From Ophiura sarsii (taxonomy: Eukaryota; Echinodermata; Ophiuroidea; Amphilepidida; Ophiuridae), in contig CM069446.1 in NCBI GenBank assembly GCA_035610835.1, positions 51,127,625 through 51,191,624 of the forward strand: a DNA stretch of 64,000 nucleotides, in the 5' to 3' direction. The notes under the pieces were generated by a model. It was not told the origin of the DNA. It did not search any database and saw only the letters and a program-made list of their open reading frames with translations. Positions within the stretch are counted from its first letter, which is position 1; each line of letters begins with the position of its first letter. Positions 46,289-56,393 of the stretch are shown piece by piece. Position numbers and translations under genes: made by a program.

Positions 46289-47021
46289 AAACGGTATTTT
46301 GGGGTATGTGGTGGAAACATTGACTTTTAAGTAAATTTGGGTATGCCGTTTTCAAAAATCACGATTCCAAAAATGATTTCGTTGTTTTGACCGTGTAATT
46401 TGCATGAAAAATTCCATTTTTGAAATTTGAAATTCTGTTTTTGGGTAAAAATATATTGCGTATCGGCATGTTTATGGTTGTTGGTATGTGGAATCATTAT
46501 ACCTTAATTCTTTTTTAAATGTTTCTTATTTTCACGACCGTGTAATTTACATAATTTACATAAAATGAAAGATAAGTTAAAATTAGGAGTTTGTGAGATT
46601 TTTAAAAATTATTTCAGGCTATTATAGATGCAAGGACATCACAGTCCAAATTAAACACAAAAAACAACAAAATGGCTGCCAAATATATAAAAATTGCAAT
46701 CAACAGGTATTGCTATTCGAACAAACTAGAGACGTATTTTTGAAAAATCTTCTTTTTATTGCATTTTTGATACAAGCGAGAACATATATAATTTCAAAAT
46801 AACTTTCTAGATCAACTTGGATTTATATGCTGATTCTTAAAGTTTCCCCAAAATTATTGATGATTTTACCAGAGGTAAGGTGATGATTTTACCATCACAT
46901 TTTACCAGAGGTAAGGATTATATTATTAGTTTCGAAACATCTAACGTTTGCAAACATGGTAAAAGGTCATCTTGCATGCAAAAACCCATGATGTCTCGTT
47001 TGGCCTGAGTTAATCAAATCA
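46289..47021. other. Noncoding DNA between the two hammerhead-like repeats
   Basis: AT-rich. GACCGTGTAATTT occurs twice (about 46389 and 46538) and TTTTACCAGAGGTAAGG twice (about 46864 and 46900). No reverse transcriptase is present. With its flanking repeats it could be a non-autonomous Penelope-like or retrozyme-like unit of about 775 bp. Confidence 0.4.
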
Positions 47022-47063
47022 TGCTACTCAGAGTTTCACGCTTGTGCGATCATCAGATAAAAT
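47022..47063 (-). other. Hammerhead-ribozyme-like motif, repeat 2
   Basis: An exact second copy of the 42-base sequence at 46247-46288, in the same orientation, 775 bp away. The flanks of the two copies differ. Confidence 0.5.
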
Positions 47064-47296
47064 TTATTTTCAATATTGCATATATTTTCCATATCGGTCG
47101 ACGTTGTTACCATTAATTTTGTTATTCTGTTCTGTTTGTTATTTACCTTTCTCAACAATTATTAATCTATTAAACACTTCCTCTCCTTCAGCAAAATAAC
47201 AACAACCCATGAGGATCTTATCGTGTTTTCTTTTAAGATATTTAATGCTTAACAAGTTCAATAGAATTTCTAAACATACAAATACCCACCCCTACA

Positions 47297-47856
47297 TAAA
47301 GGGTTCAACGAAAGAAAGTATACCACTTTGTTTATGTCATTTTGAGTAACATTCAATTTATTTTTGACCAAACAGGCTAGATTGGCATTTAGATGAATCT
47401 TTTAGGCATAATTTGATACCAAACTTGCCCCCCTAACAACAAAGATAAACCATGATTAGCACCATTTAAAGAAAAATTTCCTATTTTCAAAAGTCTCATT
47501 TCCAATACACATCACGAGAAAAAAGGACAAATTGTTAACACACACAATGTCGTCTGACCCAACGCATTTGCACTGTGCGATCGATAGCCCCGTCAATCCT
47601 GGCACACACACAGAGACCCCAATTATTAGTCCTTTCTTCTCGTGCTGTGTATTGGAAATGAGACTTTTGAAAATAGGATTATTTTCTTTAAATGGTGCTA
47701 ATCATGGTTTATCTTTGTTGTTAGGGGGCAAATATGGTATCAAATTATGCCTAAAAGATCTAAATGCCTATCTAGTCTGTTTGGTAAAATAAATAATTGA
47801 ATGTTACTCAAAATGACATAAACAAAGTGGTATACTATATTATGTTGAACCCTTTA
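47297..47856. mobile_element. 560-bp foldback element
   Basis: Arms (47297-47506 and 47650-47856) begin TAAAGGGTTCAAC and end GTTGAACCCTTTA. CACCCCTACATA occurs on both sides (47287-47298, 47865-47876), a possible target duplication. The shared TAGGCATAATTTGATACCAA block links it to 36261-36887. Confidence 0.88.
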
Positions 47857-48015
47857 TATACATGCACCCCTACATACAACATTGCGCAACTTAAAGTATG
47901 ATTTAAGTGAATTTAATATAAAAGGGCATTTATGGTAAGTTGCACTGTAGTAGTGGTCCTTTACAGACGCCTGACTGCACAGACACTGCACAGCTCGGTG
48001 CATGCAGGGCCGTTT

Positions 48016-49688
48016 TAGTCGAGCGGCGGCTCCCATAGACACTGTACTTAAGCGTGGCACCCCCCTCTTGCTCACGATGTAAATGTAACCAAAACAAGTT
48101 CATTGAATCTTATAATTATTATCAGGAATCGCTAGGTGTGAGATTTGTTGTAGTGTCATATTTTTAAAGAAATAATGAATCTCAGCCGGTTATTTTGTAA
48201 ACTAATTTCGCTGAATATAGAACATTGCTATAGTATGTCATCGAACCATTGACTACGGAAAAATCAATGTATTTTCATGGTGGCGTTGCCATCCATAATC
48301 AATGTTACTAACCTTAGCTGTACACAAAATCCCTTTTTAGTTTGCGTCTAATGTATTTGGTATAGGCTAATGTTAAAATGTTGCAATAAACAACATTAAA
48401 AGGCCACAATCTACATATATACATATATAATACACTTTATTGAGACCATGCATATATTTTAAGACATTTTGAAAGAAAGATATGTGGAGGGGTTCGTCAT
48501 AGTATTTTCATACTTTTAATCGCACTCCTTTCTAATCTAAAAATTGAATCATCCCGATAAATAAAAACGACACTGTGATTAAATGTTCGTATTGATATAA
48601 ACAAATCGTTTATTTATTTAAGTAATATAAATCCCAATGAATACTCGATATAATAATACAAGGCAATCAAATTAATTCCTGACATAACAATGTTTAAAAA
48701 GGTAAATTATATTAATTATATAATATAAGAAATTATATTGCACAGATAAATGAGAGTGTGTGAGTCACCTCAACCATTAGTTCATTATACTGTAAAGTTT
48801 CAAGTGAAACTGTTTTCGGTAATTCTGCATTAGTTACACACACATACTACACAATGATTGATTATAAATATCAATAATTAAAAAACATATTTCAAACTTA
48901 TACCGTATTTTGAGTGACTTCTTCAAAAATCAGTAAATATTCTATAATTGTATACACGATCAACCTCGATTTGTCATAATGAAAAACAATACCCCTACTA
49001 ATTCAGTCGTGATCATTATTTTACATTGATATTTTAGGGCGGTATTTCGCGATACAATGATTGTTTGCTTTTTCATTTTTTTCCCAAACATTTTATAAGA
49101 AGGTGTGGTTGTTTCAATAAAACCTTCATTGTGATATTCATTGTGATATCCATTGTGATATCAAATACCCATTTAATAACAGCTGGTACAGGTAGTATTC
49201 TGATACAGTAGTAATTTTATTTTCTGTAGCTTTTCTCTTTCACGAATAACTGATCGGCAGATTAGGAGGGAGTGTGATTAAATGAAAATACGAGGAAGAA
49301 CCTCTCCACATATCTTTCTATCAAAAGCTCTTAAAAATATATGTATGGTCTCAAATAAAGTGTATATATGTATATTATATACGATATTTTTTTCAGGTAG
49401 ATTGTGGCCTTTTAATGTTGTTTATTGCAACATTTTAACATTGGCCTATACAAAAGACATTAGACGCAAACTAAAAAGGTATGTTGTGTACATTGATTGT
49501 GGATGGCAACGCCACCATAAAAATACGTTGATTTTTGCGTAGTCAATGGATCGATGACATATTATAGCAATATACTATATTCAGCGAGATTATTTTATTC
49601 AATGAACTTGTTTTGGTTACATTTACATCGTGAGCAAGAGGGGGTGCCACGCTTAAGTACAATGTCTATGGGAGCCGCCGCTCGACTA
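48016..49688. mobile_element. 1.67-kb foldback element upstream of transporter copy 2
   Basis: Arms of about 430-530 bp (48016-48545 and 49255-49688) begin TAGTCGAGCGGCGGCTCCCA and mirror each other with moderate divergence. The loop is about 700 bp of AT-rich noncoding DNA. It ends about 110 bp before the transporter ATG and is absent upstream of copy 1, so it may alter that promoter. Confidence 0.9.
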
Positions 49689-49798
49689 TTTGTAGTGAAT
49701 GAATGAATTGAATTAAAAATCAACTTCACACTTTAGTACACACTAGAGTTGATGATCGTGAACTTGTCTTCTTAATTGCCTTGTACAATTTTACAATT

Positions 49799-52700
49799 AT
49801 GTCCAACTATAAAGATTCTAGCAGATCGTGGATCGTGGCTTGGGGAACATTTGTGCTTATGTTTATAGAAACTGGTGTTGTCAAGAGCCTTGGAGTGCTA
49901 CTACCAGATATACGAGAAGAGTTTGCCACTCAGACGTGGATAATTGGATTAGCAATTGCATTGGTACCCGGATTCGGCGCTGTCACATGCAAGTAGATTT
50001 AATAATAGTTTCAGCTATCATCATATAATAGTTTTATATGGTTTTATGAGTGGTATTGCACTTCACAAAAAGTGTCCCAAAAATGTAAAACATGTCAAAA
50101 ATATATACAAATTGTTCGCAAAATACTGTGTCATAACCATATTCAGCAATCTTTTATGCGTCATAAGAATTTTTTCTATTTATTTTGGAGCTTTCGTTAT
50201 CAATTGTTAATATTTACTCATGTATTTCGGCTGCTAGAGGCTTTCAACAAAGACTTTGTATACATAAGTGCTTGTTCGTCTGGTATCCATGTAAGCACAG
50301 TCCCTGTGGTTTAGTGGATTAACCAATCGCCGCGAATTCTATTTAACTCCTTCATTTTTTAAAAAAATATCATAATTAAAATGTGATCATTCATCCATGT
50401 AATCATAATTGATTATTTCAAATTAGAATTAAATATTTTTTGAGAAAAACATAACAGTGGAAAAACCGAATTGAAGAAATTTGACCGAAATTGCTACTCA
50501 TTTACAATTAAAATATTTCTTAAGCGGTGTGTGAACCCTCAGGTATAGACTCCGTAAAACTGCCGTAACTTCTTCATTATTCATTTAATATAAAAGTATA
50601 CATTTTATTGAAGAAAAAGGGTTCAATGAATCCAACCATGAACATGAAATTGCCAATTTTTGATTATAAAAACACGGTTTTTAACCCATTTTAGGTTTCT
50701 GTTTTTTTAAACATTTCTGTGTATTCTAACCGTTGGAACATATAGGACCAGTTGCCCCAACGATGGGGTAACTGGACCGTGCCAAGTAAAGTTTATAGTT
50801 AGTGGTAATTGGCCTTTTGTTTGGATATTTTTTAACATTGATTATATGTTATATGTAAACAGTTACATGGGTGATATTTTCATAGCAATTCCATAAATAT
50901 TTACACGAGCTTTAAGCTTTTATATCATGAAATATGCTTAACCGGTCCAGTTGCCCCATCCTCTCCTACTAATTACTAACTTTTGCTGCAACCCCCCGAA
51001 AGCTGCAATACCCCTAAGATCTTGTAGTATTTAGGTCTTCAGCTACTAAATAAATTAACAACTCTAGTTGCTTGAAGCACTTTAATACTATATTACTTCG
51101 AAACAGAAATGAGCGTAAAAACTAAGTACTACGACTTACTACTCTCTAAATTCGAGAGATTAAAAATAATAATCTATGGAGCGATTACAATTTTTTTAAA
51201 TCTATTTTGATTATTTATTGTCGTTGTCAATCCGAAATGGTTTACAAATCGACAAATTCGCGCGCATTTAAGTAATCGAAATATCCATTTGAAAGTATAC
51301 AAAGTTTCAACCAATGAAAATACTTAAAATGTGTAGACTGATTTTTTTTAATCGAAATCTTTCTTTCGGTAAGCGACGCGACGGAGCATAGCGAAGCGAC
51401 ACAGATCATGGAGATGGCAGACACTTATCTACAATCAGATTTGATTTAAGACTATTTGGAAAACATGTCTCACAATGCCGGCGTCTAAATTAGGCAAAAA
51501 TCATCTCACAACTAACATGAATAACACCATGGAAAGTCGATTCGTAGGATAGTATAGGTACATATCTAACCAAAAGAATTCAAGACGTCACTGCTTGATG
51601 GCAGGCAGTGATTGTTCATACTGTATATTAGAAGCACATTATTTGTTTTTATGAAGTAATAAACACGATGTTTAAAGCCGTTATACAGGTTTTCTTGACC
51701 TCGTGTTTCCCGACTTACAAATTAGAATAACCAATCTAATACAAAATCTAAAAGAGATTTAAAGTTAATCCATAACTGATTAGTTTTTAATCCAATTTGA
51801 TTATAACGGATTTTTTTTTATATAGTGCTGTCAAAGTGTGAGGTAATCTAAAAGAGATTTAAAGTTAATCCATAACTGATTAGTTTTTAATCCAATTTGA
51901 TTATAATTGATGTAATCTTTTTAAAGATTAAAAAAAAGTAATCCAAGAAAAGATTACTTTTTAATCCTAATAGATTTGTCCTTCAGGACAATCCGAAATA
52001 GATTAAAAAGTTAATCTTTTAGATTTAAATTTTAATCTTTCAAATTTAGAGAGTATGACACCTTTTGTAGTACCTAGTTCTTTACCCCATTTGGTGTGTA
52101 GAATATTTTGTAATTTTAGTTCTTTACCCACATTTGCGAAGGGCAATTATATAGAATGTAAACACAGGTAATTGGTTTGATAACACAGGTAATTGGTTTT
52201 ATATATGGATCACTGCACTTTGTATTTATCTACGTACCTCTGATATGGTAGGTACTAGGTGTTTTTTAAATTTTATTTATTTAGCTTGTTGGAATTTGTT
52301 GGATTTGGCAGTGTATACATTTCAACATTTGTTGGACTTTTTTGCAGTTAGTCTGATTGTCCTGAATTTTTTATATCACAGGCTTACTTTCAGGAGCGAT
52401 CACTAAAGTCTTGAGACCACGTACGACTATTGCAGTTTTAGCTTTATTGTCTGCTATTGGGCTATTCGGCTCTTTCCTTGCAACCGATGTGTATATGCTT
52501 ATGGTTAGCTTTGTGTTTACAGGTACGTATTGTAACAGTTTATCACCATTTAAAACATTCCCGTTGGTTTAGGGTTCATTGTTAACACTTTTTTCACGCG
52601 ACAGGCGTCAGCAGACAGCATTCCAAAATGTCACGGATGCATTTAAATAAGTACAAACATGCTTAGAATTGGTTCAGTAATCCTTGAGATAGACCTTGAA

Positions 52701-55700
52701 AGTTGGGAAAGGTTTCTGAAAAAAAATCTGTTTTTGTATTTGGTAAAACCAATAGCCGCGTGGGAAGTGTTAAATTGGATTCCTCTAGCAATTAGGTTAC
52801 CCCCAAACTTGCAAATAACATATTTCATTTATTCTCATAACAGGTTTTTCAACTGGTACTACATCAGTGTCTATGGGTGTTCTCTCTAAATACTTCGACA
52901 AGCATTACACTATTGCAGTGACATTAGCGAGCTGTGGCGTGTCAATTGGAGTCACTGTCATGCCTGTACTGTCGCAATTTTCCCTAGACTTATACGGATG
53001 GAGAGGTACTTCGTTATTACTCTGTGGAATCAGTTTACACGGCGTGGTTATCAGTCTCGTCTTCAAACCACCAAAGGGCGATCGCGACGAATATTCCCTG
53101 TTATCATCGTCGCAAAAGGAGACCGAGACAGTAAAGAATTTGTATACATGGCTCGTAGACAGCCTTGATTTGCATTTATTTACTAATTTTGCTTTCGTTT
53201 CCTTAGTGTTGAACGTAGGTGGTCACGGTTTCGCACTCACCGGCTGGCTTATCTACATCGTTCCTCATGGCATTGACGTTGGTTTCTCACCGTACAAAGC
53301 TTCTGCAATTGCAACTGCTGGAGGAATCGGCAACATAGTTGGTATCTGCATTTATCCAGTATTACAGAAAATCATGTCTAACAAAGTGCAGTTGTATATC
53401 TCAGTGTTGTCAATGTCTGCTGCTCTTGTATTAGACAGTGTTGCCAGTTCCATGTACTCATACACAGGGATGGTAATGTGCTCTATTGTCTATGGCTTCG
53501 CGAGAGGAATACAGTCAACGTCCTGGTATGCCATAATGAAAGACATTATTTACGATGATGCACACATGGTCAACGCAGTTGGATGGGGTTTTGGAGCATA
53601 CGGATTGGCGTCAATTCTCGGCGGATTCTCATCAGGTTTAGTATACCCGATTGATTATGATTTTAAAGATAATATTACAAACACATTATAGAATCTTTAA
53701 CGGCAATAGACACGAGTTACCAAAATCTACATTTTGTATTGCTTTGCTAAATTGAAACTATGAAATCAGTTCATGATTAAACCACTTGAGTTTGAAAAGC
53801 AACTCCTGTACATTTGCTTAGAGCTACATAGCTATTGTAAATGGGAGTGGGGGGGGGGGGGGGGGGGGGGGGGGCGGATCTGTGAAGGTTCATTCTTTGT
53901 TTGGTATCTGGGATTTGATTTTGACAAGCAGGGTACAATTTTTTTAAATGAGTGTCATGTATTAGCTGGAACCTCAACTCAAAGCGTTCATAACAAATAA
54001 ATGTATTAAAACTTCACGGCTGTTATTCATCAATTTATACGTCCTTCAATTTCAACTGTTGTGAATTTATCAAGGATAATACAAAGAAGATTTTAAAGAC
54101 AGCACCTCAATGCATTGGATTTTTTGCAAAACGCTGTAAATCTGGTCCCCGATCGATTCATCTCGGTTCCAGACATATGCATGTACAAAATAATGGCTTC
54201 ATAGTGCCATCATCGTACGAGCTCTTAGATTCTTGTTTACATCAATAAATTAATTAATTAGTTCGTAGTGTTACTTTTTCTTATTTTAAAAACCTAAGAG
54301 CTCGACTAGTTAACAACTTACTCACAGTTATTGGAAAACCATTAAGACAGGGGAACCATCGATTTTCTTATACGTGTCATGCAAGACATGAAATTTGAAA
54401 ATGATTAGTTTTTAAATATCATCATCTTCCTAAGGGTCTTAACAGCATATCCCGGAAAATATTAGTTCAAATGATTCATTACTTTTCTAATAAGAGCAAT
54501 TTTTTAAAGGCTATGCAATAGAAGTCGGGGGCTCAAAACCTCGATTTTCGCGTTTTGGCTGCATGCGCGCGCCATGCGTTGGTTTTGTCGACTGTCGACT
54601 AATGTGTAAAGTTCACCCTTTTAACTACCCTTCCCCTCCCTCGGTCTTTCTCTCCCCCCCCCCCCCCCACCCCAGGGTCTCAATTTCTGAGAAAAGAAGA
54701 AGAAATAACTCGACTCGGGCGCGATTTGCAGTTGCTTTAATCGTAGGCCTAATCAATCATTCGCCGCGTGGCGACTATACATTTGGTTTGGCGCCGTAGA
54801 TAGTTATTCCGTGGCGGGCAAAGGATCATTTATTGCCTATGACACCATGAAAGGAAGATGACGGTTACCATCAAAAATTCTCTTATAAGGGTATACACCA
54901 CCATAGTCGCTTCCATTGAAACGCGTGTTAGAAACCCAGTGTTCAATCACTTCTCCTGGGGTCTCCCTCCTAATACCTAGGATATTCATTTTGGTTGTAA
55001 AATCTTCTTAATTTTGTTTAGTCTTTAATATTATCAACTATTATCAACATTTCATATGAGATCGACAGTCCCAGTTTTCAGTAATTTTGATTTCGCAAAG
55101 CACCCGCCTTTCTAGTGCGTAAAAAACAGGAAAATCGGAGTTTCGGGCCGCTTCACACGTGTGATCAAGACTTCGCCCAAGAATAATTCATGACTTTTTA
55201 CATTTCAGATTACAATCGTGAAGGTTTCAACTTTTTAATAAAACAAAATCTAAGACCTATGGCGAAAATCTGGTCAAAATATTCACATTTGAAGCAGCAA
55301 TCAAAGTTTTCTTAGGGACTTTAGTACCCCTGCACCCTGGCCCGCGGAAGGTTATGGTGGTGTGTACCCATATAGGGAAATCAAAATGCATCGTGGGAAA
55401 AACTTGAGTTGGCACAATGCATTGTGGGTGCAACGTTGAAATCTCCTTTGGGATAATACTACTTTTTAAAAAAACATTCTAAAAGAGTATTGGTGAGCGA
55501 GCGGTTTTACTTAATTTAACCAGTGACAGTTTTCTTAACTGTCACTGATTTAACGCAAACGTGTTGATAATACTGTTAATAAAAAGTACGTTTTTGTCTT
55601 TTCTTTTCTTATTGTTTCGTTTAGGTTGGCTCTTTGATAGATATGGAAGTTACACAATGTCATTCATTGTTCTAGGAAGCGTTCTTGCCGGTTCATTAAT

Positions 55701-55743
55701 TCCTCAATGCATATGGGACATTTGGCAATTGAGAAGAAAGTAA
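49799..55743 (+). CDS. SLC16/monocarboxylate-transporter-like MFS protein, copy 2 (4 exons)
   Basis: Exons: 49799-49988, 52382-52522, 52844-53635, 55625-55743, the same lengths and phases as copy 1, giving 413 residues. The start is the ATG at 49799, since the frame upstream has no ATG. It differs from copy 1 at Q41E, R102M, T108V, I149V, F157S, A166T, T207V, E262K, N347Y, F403C and S410L. The GC donor of intron 1 is kept (CAT|GCAAGT). Introns 1 and 3 are about twice as long as in copy 1 because of insertions (51142-52053; about 54385-55369). No frame break or stop is present, so both copies look functional. The role is as for copy 1: a 12-helix membrane carrier with unknown substrate. Confidence 0.88.
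49988..49994 (+). promoter_or_regulatory. GC-type 5' splice site, copy 2
   Basis: The same ACAT|GCAAGT junction as in copy 1, again required to join exon 2 at 52382 in frame. Confidence 0.8.
50280..50332 (+). repeat. tRNA-like A-box fragment (possible SINE head)
   Basis: TGGTTTAGTGG (about 50307-50317) fits a pol III A box in a tRNA-like context. No B box follows, so at most this is a truncated SINE. It lies in intron 1 of transporter copy 2. Confidence 0.3.
50534..50702 (+). repeat. Dispersed repeat, copy 2
   Basis: Matches 24197-24375 (CTCCGTAAAACTGCCGTAAC and GGGTTCAATGAATCCAAC in order). It is absent from intron 1 of transporter copy 1. Confidence 0.75.
50745..50965. repeat. Hairpin and inverted repeat with CAGTTGCCCCA
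   Basis: GGACCAGTTGCCCCA and TGGGGTAACTGGACC (50745-50778) form a tight hairpin. A further GGTCCAGTTGCCCCATCC lies near 50944-50961. It looks like a small TIR element inside intron 1 of copy 2. Confidence 0.55.
51142..52053. mobile_element. 912-bp TIR element in intron 1 of transporter copy 2
   Basis: Ends CTCTCTAAATT and AATTTAGAGAG are inverted and flanked by TA (51140-51141, 52054-52055). Copy 1 has the empty site GACTTACTATGACAC at about 40203-40217. A block from about 51745 (AATCTAAAAGAGATTTAAAG) repeats at about 51846. There is no transposase. Tc1/mariner type by its TA target. Confidence 0.95.
52582..52773 (+). mobile_element. TTAA-MITE family, copy 5 (intron 2, transporter copy 2)
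   Basis: TTAA lies at 52582-52585 and 52770-52773. It sits at the same site as copy 4 and has lost about 65 internal bases since the gene duplication. Confidence 0.9.
54385..55369. other. ~985-bp segment unique to intron 3 of transporter copy 2
   Basis: It has no counterpart in copy 1. The right half (54889-55369) has inverted ends GGGTATACACCACCATA and TATGGTGGTGTGTACCC, so it is a TIR element of about 480 bp. The left half includes a C run (54654-54668) and no gene. Confidence 0.7.
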
Positions 55744-56153
55744 TCAATACTTTAGAATATTGGGATGTATTATAATACTGTATGACATTGACGGACTTGT
55801 CATTTGAAGGGCAATTGTGCTACATTTTGAGCTGATATGGGATATGGCACTCCCACACCCCACTCCGTACCCTGTGGATTTTCAAAGACATGTATTTGCA
55901 TAAACCGTTTAGAGGTATCGGAATCGGCTTGTCTGCTAAACAATTCCTGGCGGTGGATGACCGCTTGGAGGCGCTTTTTCAAAATGATCGCAACATGATC
56001 ATGAATTATCCCAAAAGACCAAACATATTTCACAACCCAGTGGAGATCATATTTAGAGAGCATATTCTTCCGCTTTATTTTAAAAAGAATCACTGGAATT
56101 ACCCAACGCTATCCCTATCAGGGATTGGGAGTCATGCCTGTTTTAATAAAGTA
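55744..56153. other. 3' flank of transporter copy 2
   Basis: Homologous to 43394-43435 plus 44030-44403 of copy 1. It includes TTTTAATAAAGTAAG near 56140, a candidate polyadenylation signal. The duplicated block ends here. Confidence 0.7.
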
Positions 56154-56154
56154 A

Positions 56155-56393
56155 GGGATGGCATCTAGATTCGTACGGATTGAAAACCGTAGATCGGAGA
56201 GGGTAAACGCACCGGGATAAACGGACAGTTTTGTGTAGATAAACTGAACGCGGTTAAATATGACTAAACCAATACGTGTAAAACTATAGCCATGCTTAGC
56301 GAACGCATTGAACAACTCCCGTGAACGGACAGTCAGTGCGTTTACCCTCTCCGATCTACGGTTTTCAATCCGTACGAATCTGGATGCCATCCC
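56155..56393. mobile_element. 239-bp MITE with ~58-bp TIRs at the duplication edge
   Basis: Ends GGGATGGCATCTAGATTCG and CGAATCTGGATGCCATCCC are tips of long, nearly identical inverted repeats. A second inner inverted pair (GGACAGT) lies at the centre. It starts within two bases of the end of the transporter duplication. Confidence 0.9.

Noticed and set aside
49781..49799. Start of transporter copy 2 at 49781
   Set aside because: The codon there is TTG. The first ATG, conserved in copy 1, is at 49799.
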